Origin: Celerinatantimonas sp046054195
GTDB lineage: Bacteria > Pseudomonadota > Gammaproteobacteria > Enterobacterales > Celerinatantimonadaceae
DNA length: 64,000 bases
Reading direction: 5' to 3'
Assembly (NCBI RefSeq): GCF_046054195.1
Contig: NZ_JBEQCS010000007.1
Location: forward strand, 62,001 to 126,000
Of this stretch, positions 45,358 to 55,159 are shown in pieces (positions within the stretch are counted from its first letter, which is position 1; every line of letters starts with the position of its first letter). The translations under genes and the position numbers were made by a program. The notes beneath the pieces were generated by a model. The model was not told the origin of the DNA. It did not search any database and saw only the letters and a list, made by a program, of their open reading frames with translations.

Positions 45358-45681
45358 TTAGATAATTAAAAACAACACACCAATAATCGCCAGAGGAACT
45401 GCCCAAAATTCAAATTTTATGAAAAATAAAGAGTGAGAGTTTCGAAGAATAACTCGTTGACCTGTTTTTTCATCTAAGAGTTCACGTCCTTGTCCACCAT
45501 TAAGTTTGCGCCCGACGAACCAGACGGCAATGGCGCTTAATATTACGGCGACAGCACTATAATAGTGTGAGTAAGCCGCAAATCCACTGTGAAATAGCGA
45601 ATCTCCAAGCAGAATAACTGCCATGTAAATTGCCAGGGTGATTAATACAACTAAGATTCCCCAACCACGCCAAATGATCAT
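45358..45681 (-). CDS. small membrane protein, unknown
   Basis: A 107-residue protein with three membrane helices (~8-26, ~38-57, ~86-106). Between helices two and three is a soluble loop with GRKLNGGQGRELLDEKTGQR, which reads as a cytoplasmic turn. I know of similar uncharacterised proteins in Vibrio and other genera but no function. AAAAGGA precedes the ATG. It is a single gene with its own terminator. Confidence 0.65.
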   Translation of the reverse strand: MIIWRGWGILVVLITLAIYMAVILLGDSLFHSGFAAYSHYYSAVAVILSAIAVWFVGRKLNGGQGRELLDEKTGQRVILRNSHSLFFIKFEFWAVPLAIIGVLFLII

Positions 45682-46386
45682 CCTTTTTCTCCTTTATAAT
45701 ACATCTACTTTGATACTCATCTATTGCAAGCGGGCTAATATAATAAATTTATTAACAGTTGTCAGGGTTTTTTAATAATATTGTAGTAAATAGCATTTTG
45801 CCTTGTTGTTTAATATAACTTATTGTTTTTTTGATATTTTATTTTAAGTTTTCTGGGTGAACTTCATTTTTGGAGCACAGATACGATATAACGTACTGGT
45901 AATGCGTGATTTTTTACTAAAAGTAGAATGAATATTAGATTTGAATAAAAATGATTAAAAAATCGATGTTGGCTATTTATATTTTTAAATAAGCCCGATT
46001 TATTGATTCGCCAATATTTATCTTAAACCTCTCAGAAGCGATAGATTTTTGTCACTTAAGCTAAGCAATGATGATTAATACAAAGATCAAATAGTGATGA
46101 GTATTCACGGCTGTTAGAAAAAATTAGGTGATGGGCATTAGATGTAGCATCTTGCTCGAAACATCTGAAGTCGCTTATTTGTATGGCGCTGTATTTCATA
46201 CAACACTTGTATTTACCGATGTGCTTTATGCAGTTAAGGCGTTTAAACCAAATGAGTCAGTTCATATCCAAAGCACGACATAAGCGTAAGAAAAACTGGG
46301 AATTTTATAAGATTTGAGATAAAAGCAGGGAAGAGTAAATCTAGTAGAAGTGATTACTTTAGAAAAAGTATATTAGCAATTAAGAA
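45682..46386. other. 705-bp region without an established gene
   Basis: Strongly AT-rich. The left part should contain the promoter of the minus-strand membrane-protein gene. The only open frame of note runs from ATG 46131 to TAA 46283 on the plus strand (50 residues, starting MGIRCSILLETSEV) with AGG too close to the start; I regard it as doubtful. No repeat or RNA structure was recognised. Confidence 0.5.
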
Positions 46387-46473
46387 TGGTACCAGTGGGC
46401 GGACTTGAACCGCCACGCCCGCAAAGGCAACGGATTTTGAATCCGTCGTGTCTACCAATTTCACCACACTGGC
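46387..46473 (-). tRNA. tRNA-Leu (CAA)
   Basis: An 87-nt class II tRNA on the minus strand. The acceptor GCCAGTG pairs with the 3' end before ACCA, the anticodon loop TTCAAAA gives anticodon CAA, and there is a long variable arm (TTGCCTTTGCGGGCG region). The T arm carries GGTTCAAGTCC. Confidence 0.96.
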
Positions 46474-46508
46474 ACTACTCGCTGGTCTTTACCAACTCAG
46501 CGAGAGGC

Positions 46509-46536
46509 ATTATAAGGTTGCTTGCGTAATTGGCAA
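46509..46536 (-). promoter_or_regulatory. sigma-70 promoter of tRNA-Leu
   Basis: On the minus strand TTGCCA (46531-46536) and a perfect TATAAT (46509-46514) are 16 bases apart. The leader between promoter and tRNA contains a seven-base inverted repeat (CTCGCTG/CAGCGAG, 46478-46504) that may guide 5' processing. Confidence 0.75.
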
Positions 46537-46615
46537 GAAAAAATTAACCGATTGTGACAGAAATCGGTTTGTTTGCTTAACTTCTGTCCAACACGCTGAA
46601 TAAAATAGCACTTCG

Positions 46616-47692
46616 CTATTTTATTCGTCGATTGATCATGTACAGCGCTAACACAAAAAATAGCAAGCTTGGGCCCATGGCACCAATGATTGGTGGCATT
46701 TTATAAACGAGGCTTACGGATGCGAGAACTTGGTTGAGTACATAGAAGCCAAAGCCAGTCATGATCCCCATAATTAGTCGAGCACCCATGCTGACACTAC
46801 GCAATGGACCAAAAATGTACGATAGCGCTAACAACATCATAATCACCACCGTAAATGGCATCATGACCTTTCGCCACATTGCGAGTTCATATGGCGCTGC
46901 ATCTTGGTGGTTCTGATGCAAATAGTTAATATATGAATAGAGCCCAGAGATAGGTAAATTCAATGGCTTGACGACGACAACCCCCAGCTTTTGTGGCGTT
47001 AGCGAGGAATACCAATCATAGGTTCCTAACTGTTTACTCTGAATCTGCCTATCACTTAAGAGCGTCATTGAGGCATCGGTCATTTTCCAGTTGCCGCTAT
47101 TTTTCTGATACTGTGCCTCTGGTGCTCGTAGAACTTGGTAAAGCGTCTGATTTTTATCAAAATAGTAAACGGTTACCTGGCGCAGTTCTTTACCGTTACG
47201 AACTTGTCCAATATTCACAAAACTGTTTTTGTCTTTGGCCCAGACACTATTTTGCACGGCAATCATTGCGCCGCCTGATTTTTTCGCTGAGCGCATTGTG
47301 TTCGCCATCAGCTCAGCTTTGGGGGCGACAAACTCCCCAAGTAGCATCATGATAATCATCATCGGCACGGCAGTTTTAATGACTGCAGTTGAAATATTGG
47401 CTTTTGATAGACCAATGGATTGCATGATTACCAGCTCGCTACTGGTGGCGAGGTTTCCCAAACCAATAAGTGCTCCAAGTAAAGCCGCCATTGGAAAGAA
47501 CAGTTCCAACTCTTTAGGAATCGATAATATGACATACCAAAGCGCATCAAGGATCTGGTAATTGCCTTTGCCCACATCGCCTAATTGGTCAACAAACTTA
47601 ATGATGGCACTTAAGCCTTGCAACGTGACAAGAACGAGCATGGTTGTTTTTAAAATTGTGCGGCCAACATACCAATCAATAATCCGAAACAC
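46616..47692 (-). CDS. lptG: LPS export permease LptG
   Basis: A 358-residue inner-membrane protein of the YjgP/YjgQ family. With LptF and LptB2 it extracts lipopolysaccharide from the inner membrane for transport to the cell surface. Three membrane helices at the N-terminal end (~12-32, ~60-80, ~100-120), a periplasmic beta-jellyroll region (~130-260) and three C-terminal helices are evident. DWYVGRTILKT at the start is typical of LptG. It overlaps the lptF end by 17 bases, so the two are translated together. The length equals E. coli LptG (360). Confidence 0.95.
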   Translation of the reverse strand: MFRIIDWYVGRTILKTTMLVLVTLQGLSAIIKFVDQLGDVGKGNYQILDALWYVILSIPKELELFFPMAALLGALIGLGNLATSSELVIMQSIGLSKANISTAVIKTAVPMMIIMMLLGEFVAPKAELMANTMRSAKKSGGAMIAVQNSVWAKDKNSFVNIGQVRNGKELRQVTVYYFDKNQTLYQVLRAPEAQYQKNSGNWKMTDASMTLLSDRQIQSKQLGTYDWYSSLTPQKLGVVVVKPLNLPISGLYSYINYLHQNHQDAAPYELAMWRKVMMPFTVVIMMLLALSYIFGPLRSVSMGARLIMGIMTGFGFYVLNQVLASVSLVYKMPPIIGAMGPSLLFFVLALYMINRRIK

Positions 47693-48788
47693 GACGCTCT
47701 CCCTTAAAGACTGCTTTGACCGTTAAGAATTTCTCGCTTCGGACAAACAAAAAGCTACTGGCTATAGCCAACATGAGTAGGTGCACAAGCCACATTCCTA
47801 AGTACCAAGGCATGTGACCATCTTCGAGTGATGAGCGTGCCGCACTCATTAATAGGTAATAACTTAAATACAACATAATTGCTGGGAAAAGTTTGGCATA
47901 GCGCCCTTGCCGGGGGTTAATTACGCCCAGAGGAACAACCATTAAGACTAAAATGATTACTGAAACTGGCATCGCAATACGCCATTGCAGCTCGGCAATT
48001 TTATCAGGATCATCGCTGCCAAACAGTTTTATGGTTGGCATGGCACGGATTTTTTCTCGTTGCTCTGAAGCGGAGCGATCTTTAAGACGGACGCTATATT
48101 TGTCAAAGCGCATCACTCGGTAATCTAAGTCGTTTAGATTACCTTCGTAGCGGGTTCCGTCCGTTAAATCTAGCCACTGTGAGCCATCTGGTCGCTCTTT
48201 TAAATTCCCTTTGTCTGCCATTACAACCGATGGCCGGCCTTTGCTTGCCGGTGGATTGTGGGCAACAAATACTTTCTGCATATTTTTGCCATCGTTGGTA
48301 ATATCCTCAACAAAGGCAACGGCCTGATTGCTCAGTTCGACAAAACGCCCTGGAGTGATGCTCGATATGCCGCTATCTGCTTTTACATTGGCCATCACCT
48401 GTTGTTCCAGACTATTGACATAAGGCGTTAAAAATAGCGTATTAGCACCTGCTAAGATAAAGGTTACTGCGCCAACCGCCGCTGTAATGCCTAAAATTCT
48501 ATTCGGGCTATAGCCACAGGCAAATAAAACGCTCATTTCGCTATCAGCATAGAGCCTGCCGTGAGCAAATAAAACGCCAATAAAGAAGCTGATCGGTAAA
48601 ATCAAGATCGCTAAATTAGGGATATTTAATAACAATAACTTAGCGACAAATGCCCCGGGAATATGGCCGTCTGCGGCATCCCCTAAGATCCGGACAAACT
48701 TCTGGCTGATAAAAATCAGCATCAAAACCATCATCACCGCAAACTGGGTTTTTATTGTCTGTTTGAATAAATAGCGAAAAATTAACAC
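47676..48788 (-). CDS. lptF: LPS export permease LptF
   Basis: A 370-residue partner of LptG with the same layout: N-terminal helices, a periplasmic jellyroll domain and C-terminal helices. IFRYLFKQTIKTQF at the start, EMSVLFACGYSPNRIL near residue 82 (the coupling loop to LptB) and PLGVINPRQGRYAKLFPA near 285 are family marks. It begins at GTG 48788; no better ATG is in frame. The gene is divergent from pepA, an arrangement also found in E. coli. Confidence 0.95.
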   Translation of the reverse strand: MLIFRYLFKQTIKTQFAVMMVLMLIFISQKFVRILGDAADGHIPGAFVAKLLLLNIPNLAILILPISFFIGVLFAHGRLYADSEMSVLFACGYSPNRILGITAAVGAVTFILAGANTLFLTPYVNSLEQQVMANVKADSGISSITPGRFVELSNQAVAFVEDITNDGKNMQKVFVAHNPPASKGRPSVVMADKGNLKERPDGSQWLDLTDGTRYEGNLNDLDYRVMRFDKYSVRLKDRSASEQREKIRAMPTIKLFGSDDPDKIAELQWRIAMPVSVIILVLMVVPLGVINPRQGRYAKLFPAIMLYLSYYLLMSAARSSLEDGHMPWYLGMWLVHLLMLAIASSFLFVRSEKFLTVKAVFKGERRVSDY

Positions 48789-48953
48789 CGGCGACCCACT
48801 TTATACGTTGTTTTTTACTGGAAACACGCAACAATTACGATAAACTTTCTATTTTGCGAACTTTGCTCTCACATGGCAGAGGTAGTTTATCACGATCTAT
48901 AAAAAGACCATTCTAGCAAGTTCGTTATATTAACGCAGTATAAAGGAGTCTTC

Positions 48954-50459
48954 ATGGAGTTCAGTGTAAAAAGCGGTAGTCCGGAGAAACAACGCAGCGC
49001 CTGTATCGTTGCCGGAGTTTACGAACCTCGACGTTTATCTCCGATTGCCGAACAACTAGATAAGATTAGCGATGGGTACATTAGCGCACTGTTACGTCGA
49101 GGGGATCTTGAAGGCAAGGCGGGGCAGGTTTTGCTATTGCATCATGTTCCGAATGTGTTAAGCGAACGAGTTTTATTAGTAGGATGTGGTAAAGAACGCG
49201 ATTTAGATGAACGTCAATATCGACAGATCATCGAAAAAACCATCGCGACTCTTAATGATACCGGTTCAATGGAAGCGGTTTGTTTTTTACCTGAGCTGCA
49301 TGTGAAGGCTCGAGGGACTTACTGGAAGGTTCGCCAAGCAGTTGAAACAACACTCAACTCGCTCTATACCTTTGAGCAACTTAAAAGCAAACCCAATGAA
49401 GTGCGTCGTCCGCTACGTCGATTAGTGTTTAATGTTTCGACTCGTCGTGAACTCGCTGTTGGTGAAAAAGCCATTGCCCACGGAATGGCCGTTTCACAAG
49501 GAATGAGTAAAGCGAAGGATTTAGCGAATTTACCAGCGAATATCTGTAATCCTGTTTATCTTGCCGAGCAAGCGGAAAAATTAGCCGCTCATCCAGCGGT
49601 CACATTGACCAAAGTCGATGAAAAGCAGATGCAAGAGCTTGGCATGAATGCTTATCTGGCGGTTGGCCGAGGCAGTGCCAATGAATCGGTGATGAGTATC
49701 ATTGAATATTGTCCAAAGGGGTTTGAAGAGCAAAAACCAATTGTGTTGGTGGGCAAGGGGCTGACCTTTGATGCCGGTGGTATTTCACTAAAACCTGCCG
49801 CCGGCATGGATGAGATGAAATATGACATGTGCGGCGCCGCTAGTGTCTATGGTACCATGCAAGCGGTCATTGATTTGGAATTGCCGGTGCGAGTTATTGG
49901 AGTGCTAGCCGGCTGTGAAAACATGCCTTCTGGCCATGCGTATCGCCCTGGTGATGTGCTCACGACTATGTCTGGACAGACAGTTGAGGTGCTTAATACG
50001 GATGCTGAAGGGCGACTGGTGTTGTGTGATGCCCTAAGCTATGTGGAACGATTTGATCCAGAATTTGTGGTCGATATCGCAACACTGACCGGTGCTTGTA
50101 TTATTGCATTGGGCCATCACACCACAGGGTTGATGAGTCCGCAGAATCCGCTTGCGCACGAAATTTTGACTGCCGCTGAGCAAAGCGGTGACAAAACTTG
50201 GCGTCTGCCGCTCAATGATGAATACGATGAACAGCTTAAAAGTAATTTTGCCGATTTAGCCAATGTGGGTGGTCGGCCAGCTGGAGCGATTACTGCTGGG
50301 TGCTTTTTATCGCATTTCACTAAAAAATATAATTGGGCGCATTTGGATATCGCTGGAACAGCGTGGAAATCTGGAGCGCAAAAAGGCGCAACGGGACGCC
50401 CTGTGCCGCTATTGATCCAAATGTTGATGAATAAAGCCGGGATTGAGCTCGAAGATTAA
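48954..50459 (+). CDS. pepA: cytosol aminopeptidase PepA
   Basis: A 501-residue M17 leucine aminopeptidase, equal in length to E. coli PepA (503). The two-metal site is complete: GKGLTFDAGGISLKP (Lys and Asp), MKYDMCGAA, and NTDAEGRLVLCDAL with the catalytic Arg. It acts as a hexamer; in E. coli it also binds DNA in carAB control and in ColE1 cer resolution. AAGGAG lies upstream of ATG 48954. It is divergent from lptFG and followed by a terminator and then holC. Confidence 0.97.
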   Translation: MEFSVKSGSPEKQRSACIVAGVYEPRRLSPIAEQLDKISDGYISALLRRGDLEGKAGQVLLLHHVPNVLSERVLLVGCGKERDLDERQYRQIIEKTIATLNDTGSMEAVCFLPELHVKARGTYWKVRQAVETTLNSLYTFEQLKSKPNEVRRPLRRLVFNVSTRRELAVGEKAIAHGMAVSQGMSKAKDLANLPANICNPVYLAEQAEKLAAHPAVTLTKVDEKQMQELGMNAYLAVGRGSANESVMSIIEYCPKGFEEQKPIVLVGKGLTFDAGGISLKPAAGMDEMKYDMCGAASVYGTMQAVIDLELPVRVIGVLAGCENMPSGHAYRPGDVLTTMSGQTVEVLNTDAEGRLVLCDALSYVERFDPEFVVDIATLTGACIIALGHHTTGLMSPQNPLAHEILTAAEQSGDKTWRLPLNDEYDEQLKSNFADLANVGGRPAGAITAGCFLSHFTKKYNWAHLDIAGTAWKSGAQKGATGRPVPLLIQMLMNKAGIELED

Positions 50460-50480
50460 TCTCTCAACGTGTAGAATAGG

Positions 50481-50502
50481 GGAGCCTTTTGGCTCCTTTT
50501 TT
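50481..50502 (+). terminator. Terminator after pepA
   Basis: GGAGCC/GGCTCC (50481-50496) with loop TTTT and six following T. It ends only four bases before the holC start codon. Confidence 0.85.
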
Positions 50503-50506
50503 ATAT

Positions 50507-50944
50507 ATGAAAGCAGTAAAATTTTATATTATGCCTGATGATGCAGTATCTGGAAGCGATAAAATGCTAGATGCTGTCTGCCATATTATAGCCCGCCACT
50601 ATTATAATAATGAGCGGGTTTTTGTGTTGTCTGAAACAAAGCAACAGGCCGAAGCTTTGGATGAGTTGCTTTGGCAGTTCGATGCTGAAGCTTTTGTGGC
50701 TCATAACTTGGTCGGTGAAGGGCCTCGCTCCGGTGCACCGGTAGAGATTGGTTGGCAGAGCGCGCATAATCGGCGCCAAACTTTGGTTCATCTGAATACT
50801 CAGATAGCACCTAATTTAGATTTATATCAACATATTGTTGACTTTGTACCCGCAGATAAAGCTGGCAAACAACAAGCCCGCGAACGATACAAAGCATATC
50901 GACGGTTGGGTCTGATGCCTCAGACCGAGCCTTTGGACATTTAG
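50507..50944 (+). CDS. holC: DNA polymerase III chi subunit
   Basis: A 145-residue clamp-loader accessory protein that links the replisome to single-stranded-DNA-binding protein; E. coli HolC has 147 residues. Characteristic stretches are VKFYIMPDD at the start, a VCHIIARHYYNNERVFVLSE helix-strand unit, LDELLWQFDAEAFVAHNL and HIVDFVPADK. ATG 50507 is the natural start, since the upstream TTG lies within the pepA terminator. The terminator leaves little room for a ribosome binding site, so expression probably depends on read-through and low initiation. Confidence 0.95.
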   Translation: MKAVKFYIMPDDAVSGSDKMLDAVCHIIARHYYNNERVFVLSETKQQAEALDELLWQFDAEAFVAHNLVGEGPRSGAPVEIGWQSAHNRRQTLVHLNTQIAPNLDLYQHIVDFVPADKAGKQQARERYKAYRRLGLMPQTEPLDI

Positions 50945-50994
50945 ACAGTATGAATTGTCATATTGTTAAAAATAACAGTTAGAGTCAGTATCCG

Positions 50995-53853
50995 ATGGAA
51001 AAAACGTATAATCCGCAATCTATTGAACAAGCTCTTTATCAGCATTGGGAAGCACAAGGCTATTTCAAACCCAATGGTGATACCAGCAAAGAATCATTCA
51101 CTATTATGATCCCGCCACCGAATGTCACTGGTAGTTTGCATATGGGGCATGCTTTTCAGCAGACCATCATGGATACATTGATTCGTTACCAGAGGATGCA
51201 GGGCAAAAACACGTTATGGCAGGTCGGTACCGATCACGCCGGGATTGCCACGCAAATGGTGGTAGAACGTAAAATTGCTGCCGAAGAAAATAAAACTAAA
51301 CACGATTATGGTCGTGAAAAATTTATCGAAAAAGTATGGGAGTGGAAAAAACACTCCGGCGGTACGATTACCAAACAGATGCGTCGTCTGGGTGATTCGC
51401 TAGATTGGGAGCGGGAACGCTTTACCATGGATGAAGGTTTCTCCAACGCCGTGCAAGAAGTATTTGTGCGTCTGTATGAAGAGGGCTTAATTTACCGCGG
51501 TAAACGTTTGGTGAACTGGGATCCGAAGTTACATACCGCCATTTCTGATTTGGAAGTGGAAAACAAAGAACAGCAGGGCAAAATGTGGCACCTGCGTTAT
51601 CCACTGGCCGATGGCGCTAAAACGGCTGAAGGTAAAGACTATTTAGTAGTTGCCACTACTCGCCCTGAAACCATGCTTGGTGATACCGGGGTTGCGGTGA
51701 ACCCTGCTGATCCTCGTTATAAAGATTTGATCGGAAAAGAAATTTTACTACCAATTGTAAATCGCCGTATTCCAATTGTGGGCGATGAACATGCCGATAT
51801 GGAAAAAGGTACAGGTTGTGTAAAAATCACGCCTGCCCATGACTTTAACGACTATGAAGTTGGTAAACGTCATAATTTGCCGATGATCAATATTCTGACG
51901 CTTAATGCAGATATTCGCGATCAGGCTGAAGTGTTCACCACAACGGGTGAACCAAGTGATGTTTATGACAACACGATCCCTGAAAAATATCGTGGGATGG
52001 AGCGTTTTGCTGCGCGTGATGTGATTGTCGCTGATTTTGATGAAGCAGGTCTGCTGGTTAAAATCGAAGAACATCCAAATACCGTTCCTTATGGCGACCG
52101 TGGTGGCGTCATTATCGAACCAATGCTGACTGACCAGTGGTATGTTCGAACCAAGCCATTAGCTGAAGAAGCCATTCGTGCGGTTGAAGATGGCGAGATC
52201 AAATTTGTCCCTCAGCAGTATGAGAACATGTATTTTTCTTGGATGCGGGATATTCAGGATTGGTGTATTTCTCGTCAGTTGTGGTGGGGCCATCAAATCC
52301 CTGCTTGGTATGATGATGCGGGCAAAGTTTATGTTGGTCGCAGTGAACAAGAAGTTCGGCTCAAACATCAACTTGGTGAAGAAGTTAATTTACGCCGAGA
52401 TGCTGATGTACTCGATACTTGGTTCTCATCTGGCTTATGGACGTTTGGCACCTTAGGTTGGCCAGAACAAACCGACGATCTGGCAACCTTCCATCCAACC
52501 AATGTGCTGGTGACTGGTTTTGACATTATTTTCTTCTGGGTTGCCCGGATGATTATGATGACGATGCACTTTATGAAAGATAAAGATGGCAAACCACAGG
52601 TTCCATTTAAAACCGTCTATGTAACTGGTCTGATTCGCGACGAGAACGGGGCGAAAATGTCCAAATCCAAAGGGAATGTATTAGACCCTCTGGACATGGT
52701 TGATGGGATTGATTTGGAATCGCTGGTGACCAAGCGCACAGGCAACATGATGCAGCCTCAGCTTGCGAAGAAAATTGAGAAAATCACCCGTAAAACATTT
52801 GCCAACGGCATTGAAGCACATGGTACTGATGCACTGCGCTTTACATTAGCTGCGATTGCCTCTACCGGCCGCGATATTAACTGGGACATGCATCGTTTAG
52901 AAGGTTATCGTAACTTCTGTAACAAATTATGGAATGCCAGTCGCTATGTATTGATGCAGTGCGAAGAACAAGACTGCGGGCAAAACACCGATCAAACGAT
53001 GGAATTTTCATTAGCTGATCGCTGGATCCAAGGCCAGTATCAGCAAACGGTGAAAGCTTGTCGCGAAGCATTAGATAATTTCCGTTTTGACTTAGCCGCG
53101 CAAACACTCTACGAATTTACTTGGAATCAGTTCTGTGACTGGTATTTGGAGCTGACTAAACCGGTATTGTTTAAAGGTAGCGAAGCGCAAATGCGTGCCA
53201 CTCGTTATACTTTAGTCAATGTACTGGAAAGTTTGTTGCGTCTGATGCATCCAATTATTCCATTTATTACCGAGACAATTTGGCAACGTGTTGCTTCGCT
53301 TTGTAATCTCAAAGCTGATACCATCATGCTCGCGCCATATCCGCAATACGAAGCGGATAAAGTTGATGAAACAGCCATGAACGATTTGGAATGGCTCAAA
53401 CAGTTCATTTTGGCGATTCGTAATATTCGTGGCGAAATGGATATTAGCCCGAATAAACCATTGTCAGTATTGCTGCGTCATGTAAGTGAAACAGATAAAC
53501 GGCGATTAGATGAAAACAAATCATTTTTATCTTCTCTGGCGAAACTTGAACAGATCCAGCTGTTGCAAGCTGATGAAGCCGCGCCTGCTAGTGCAACGGC
53601 CCTGTTAGGTGAGATGGAAATCTTAATTCCAATGGCCGGTCTTATCGACAAAGAAGCAGAGTTAGCTCGAATTGAACGCCAGCTTGAAAAAGCTCAGGTC
53701 GATCTTAAACGGGTAAGCGGTAAACTCAGTAACGAAAATTTTGTCAACAAAGCCCCTGCGGCAGTCATTGACAAAGAACGCGCCAAGCAGGCCGAACTGG
53801 AACTGACCGTAGATAAACTGCGCCAGCAACAAGCCACGATTGCTGCGTTATAA
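50995..53853 (+). CDS. valS: valyl-tRNA synthetase
   Basis: A 952-residue class I aminoacyl-tRNA synthetase; E. coli ValS has 951. The ATP-binding PPPNVTGSLHMGHAF (HIGH-type) is near residue 42-56, the editing domain lies around 195-340 with TTRPETMLGDTGVAV, and the second signature KMSKSKGNVLDP is near 555. A C-terminal coiled coil (~890-950) contacts tRNA. It lies 50 bp after holC, the same order as in E. coli (pepA-holC-valS). Confidence 0.98.
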   Translation: MEKTYNPQSIEQALYQHWEAQGYFKPNGDTSKESFTIMIPPPNVTGSLHMGHAFQQTIMDTLIRYQRMQGKNTLWQVGTDHAGIATQMVVERKIAAEENKTKHDYGREKFIEKVWEWKKHSGGTITKQMRRLGDSLDWERERFTMDEGFSNAVQEVFVRLYEEGLIYRGKRLVNWDPKLHTAISDLEVENKEQQGKMWHLRYPLADGAKTAEGKDYLVVATTRPETMLGDTGVAVNPADPRYKDLIGKEILLPIVNRRIPIVGDEHADMEKGTGCVKITPAHDFNDYEVGKRHNLPMINILTLNADIRDQAEVFTTTGEPSDVYDNTIPEKYRGMERFAARDVIVADFDEAGLLVKIEEHPNTVPYGDRGGVIIEPMLTDQWYVRTKPLAEEAIRAVEDGEIKFVPQQYENMYFSWMRDIQDWCISRQLWWGHQIPAWYDDAGKVYVGRSEQEVRLKHQLGEEVNLRRDADVLDTWFSSGLWTFGTLGWPEQTDDLATFHPTNVLVTGFDIIFFWVARMIMMTMHFMKDKDGKPQVPFKTVYVTGLIRDENGAKMSKSKGNVLDPLDMVDGIDLESLVTKRTGNMMQPQLAKKIEKITRKTFANGIEAHGTDALRFTLAAIASTGRDINWDMHRLEGYRNFCNKLWNASRYVLMQCEEQDCGQNTDQTMEFSLADRWIQGQYQQTVKACREALDNFRFDLAAQTLYEFTWNQFCDWYLELTKPVLFKGSEAQMRATRYTLVNVLESLLRLMHPIIPFITETIWQRVASLCNLKADTIMLAPYPQYEADKVDETAMNDLEWLKQFILAIRNIRGEMDISPNKPLSVLLRHVSETDKRRLDENKSFLSSLAKLEQIQLLQADEAAPASATALLGEMEILIPMAGLIDKEAELARIERQLEKAQVDLKRVSGKLSNENFVNKAPAAVIDKERAKQAELELTVDKLRQQQATIAAL

Positions 53854-53863
53854 ACAAAGGAAA

Positions 53864-53885
53864 GGGCAACCTTCGGGTTGCTCTT
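53864..53885 (+). terminator. Terminator after valS
   Basis: GGGCAACC/GGTTGCTC (with one G-T pair) closes a stable TTCG tetraloop, 53864-53883. The T tail is weak (TTGTC). Confidence 0.65.
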
Positions 53886-53916
53886 GTCAGTGACGATTCG
53901 GATTAATCAAACCATT

Positions 53917-55092
53917 ATGACCAAAGCTGTTTCTAGTGACGATATTTATAAGGATATTCGTCCATATCATGATCATGAAGTGCCAGCGGTATTAAAGCGC
54001 TTGGCCAATGATCAGCGCCTGATTGGCGCTTTGGCACAGTTTAAATTTCCACGCTTAAATCGGTTCATTCCAACTTTGACCCGATACGTGATTCGCCGTT
54101 ATTTAAACGGTTATGTGAAAAAAGTAAGCGGTGTCGATGATGTTCAGATCCGTCTGACCTCATATATTCAGCGTACTATTGAAACAACCACTGAATCTTT
54201 AACTTATGAAGGGCTCGGTGAGCTTGACTCTAAGCAAGCTTATTTGTTTATCTCTAATCACCGGGATATCGTTATGGATCCAACGTTTGTCAATTATGCG
54301 TTGCATCTGGAAGGGTTCCCAACTGCGCGAATTGCCGCGGGTGATAATTTGCTTTCCGAGCAATATATTGGCGATCTCATGCGCCTTAATAAAACATTTA
54401 TCGTTAAGCGCTCGATTAGCAATCGCCGAGAAAAAATGGCTTCTCTAACCAAGTTGAGTCGCTATATTAGTGAGTCGATTCAAGAAGGATGTTCAATTTG
54501 GATTGCTCATCGTGAAGGGCGCTCCAAAGATGGGTTGGATAAAACCGACTCGGCAGTTTTGAAAATGTTGCAATTAGGTCAGCGCAGTGAGACCAAGTCA
54601 TTTGCTCTGGCGATGCAAAATTTGAGAATTGTGCCAGTTGCTATCTCATATCAATATGACCCTTGTGATGCGATGAAGGCTCACGAATTGGCTGTGAAAG
54701 CTCAAACTGGTGAATATCAAAAAGCACCGGGGGAAGATACTCGCAGTATTGTCAAAGGGATTATGGGAAACAAAGGGCGAGTGCACGTCTCTTTTGGCCA
54801 GCCACTTGAAGAATTTAGTGAAGATGCTGGTGAGATGGCTTCTATCATCGATAAGGCGATTCACCAGTTGTATCGTTTGCACGATACTAATTATGCTGCA
54901 GCTGATTTATTAGCAGGCAAAGAGTGTGAAGCGCTAAATGCTGATGCTCTGGCGCATATTCAAAGCCGTTTACAAGGGCTTAATGAAGCTGAACGTCAGC
55001 AATTACTGGCGATGTATGCTAACCCGGTACTGCAAAAGCAAAGTTGGGAATCGCAATCAGATCAGGCTCCTTTATCAAGCGAAGCTATTTAG
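53917..55092 (+). CDS. PlsC-superfamily acyltransferase
   Basis: A protein of 391 residues from ATG 53917, the first start beyond the valS terminator. The acyltransferase core (~85-270) has the active-site block ISNHRDIVMDP, a version with HRDIVxD seen in a cytosolic family rather than the HxxxxD of PlsC. It also has the lipid-phosphate block WIAHREGRSKDG and a later VPVAISYQYDP. No membrane helix is obvious, so it is probably membrane-associated. It should transfer an acyl chain to lysophospholipid or glycerol phosphate; exact substrates are unknown. A hairpin follows. Confidence 0.82.
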   Translation: MTKAVSSDDIYKDIRPYHDHEVPAVLKRLANDQRLIGALAQFKFPRLNRFIPTLTRYVIRRYLNGYVKKVSGVDDVQIRLTSYIQRTIETTTESLTYEGLGELDSKQAYLFISNHRDIVMDPTFVNYALHLEGFPTARIAAGDNLLSEQYIGDLMRLNKTFIVKRSISNRREKMASLTKLSRYISESIQEGCSIWIAHREGRSKDGLDKTDSAVLKMLQLGQRSETKSFALAMQNLRIVPVAISYQYDPCDAMKAHELAVKAQTGEYQKAPGEDTRSIVKGIMGNKGRVHVSFGQPLEEFSEDAGEMASIIDKAIHQLYRLHDTNYAAADLLAGKECEALNADALAHIQSRLQGLNEAERQQLLAMYANPVLQKQSWESQSDQAPLSSEAI

Positions 55093-55127
55093 TGCACTTT
55101 TCATTGCCTCGCATTAATTTCTATTTA

Positions 55128-55159
55128 TCTGGTAGGGATATTCACCTGCCAGATTTATT
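55128..55159 (+). terminator. Terminator after the acyltransferase gene
   Basis: TCTGGTAGG (55128-55136) pairs with CCTGCCAGA (55145-55153) with one G-T pair, followed by TTTATT. Its 3' arm and tail (CCTGCCAGATTTATT) recur identically at 61254-61268. Confidence 0.75.

Noticed and set aside
46387..46473. tRNA-Leu as an integration site
   Set aside because: No integrase and no direct repeat of the tRNA 3' end were seen within the window.
48640..48834. Open frame overlapping the lptF start
   Set aside because: Out-of-frame shadow of lptF; the LptF N-terminus is clear in the other frame.
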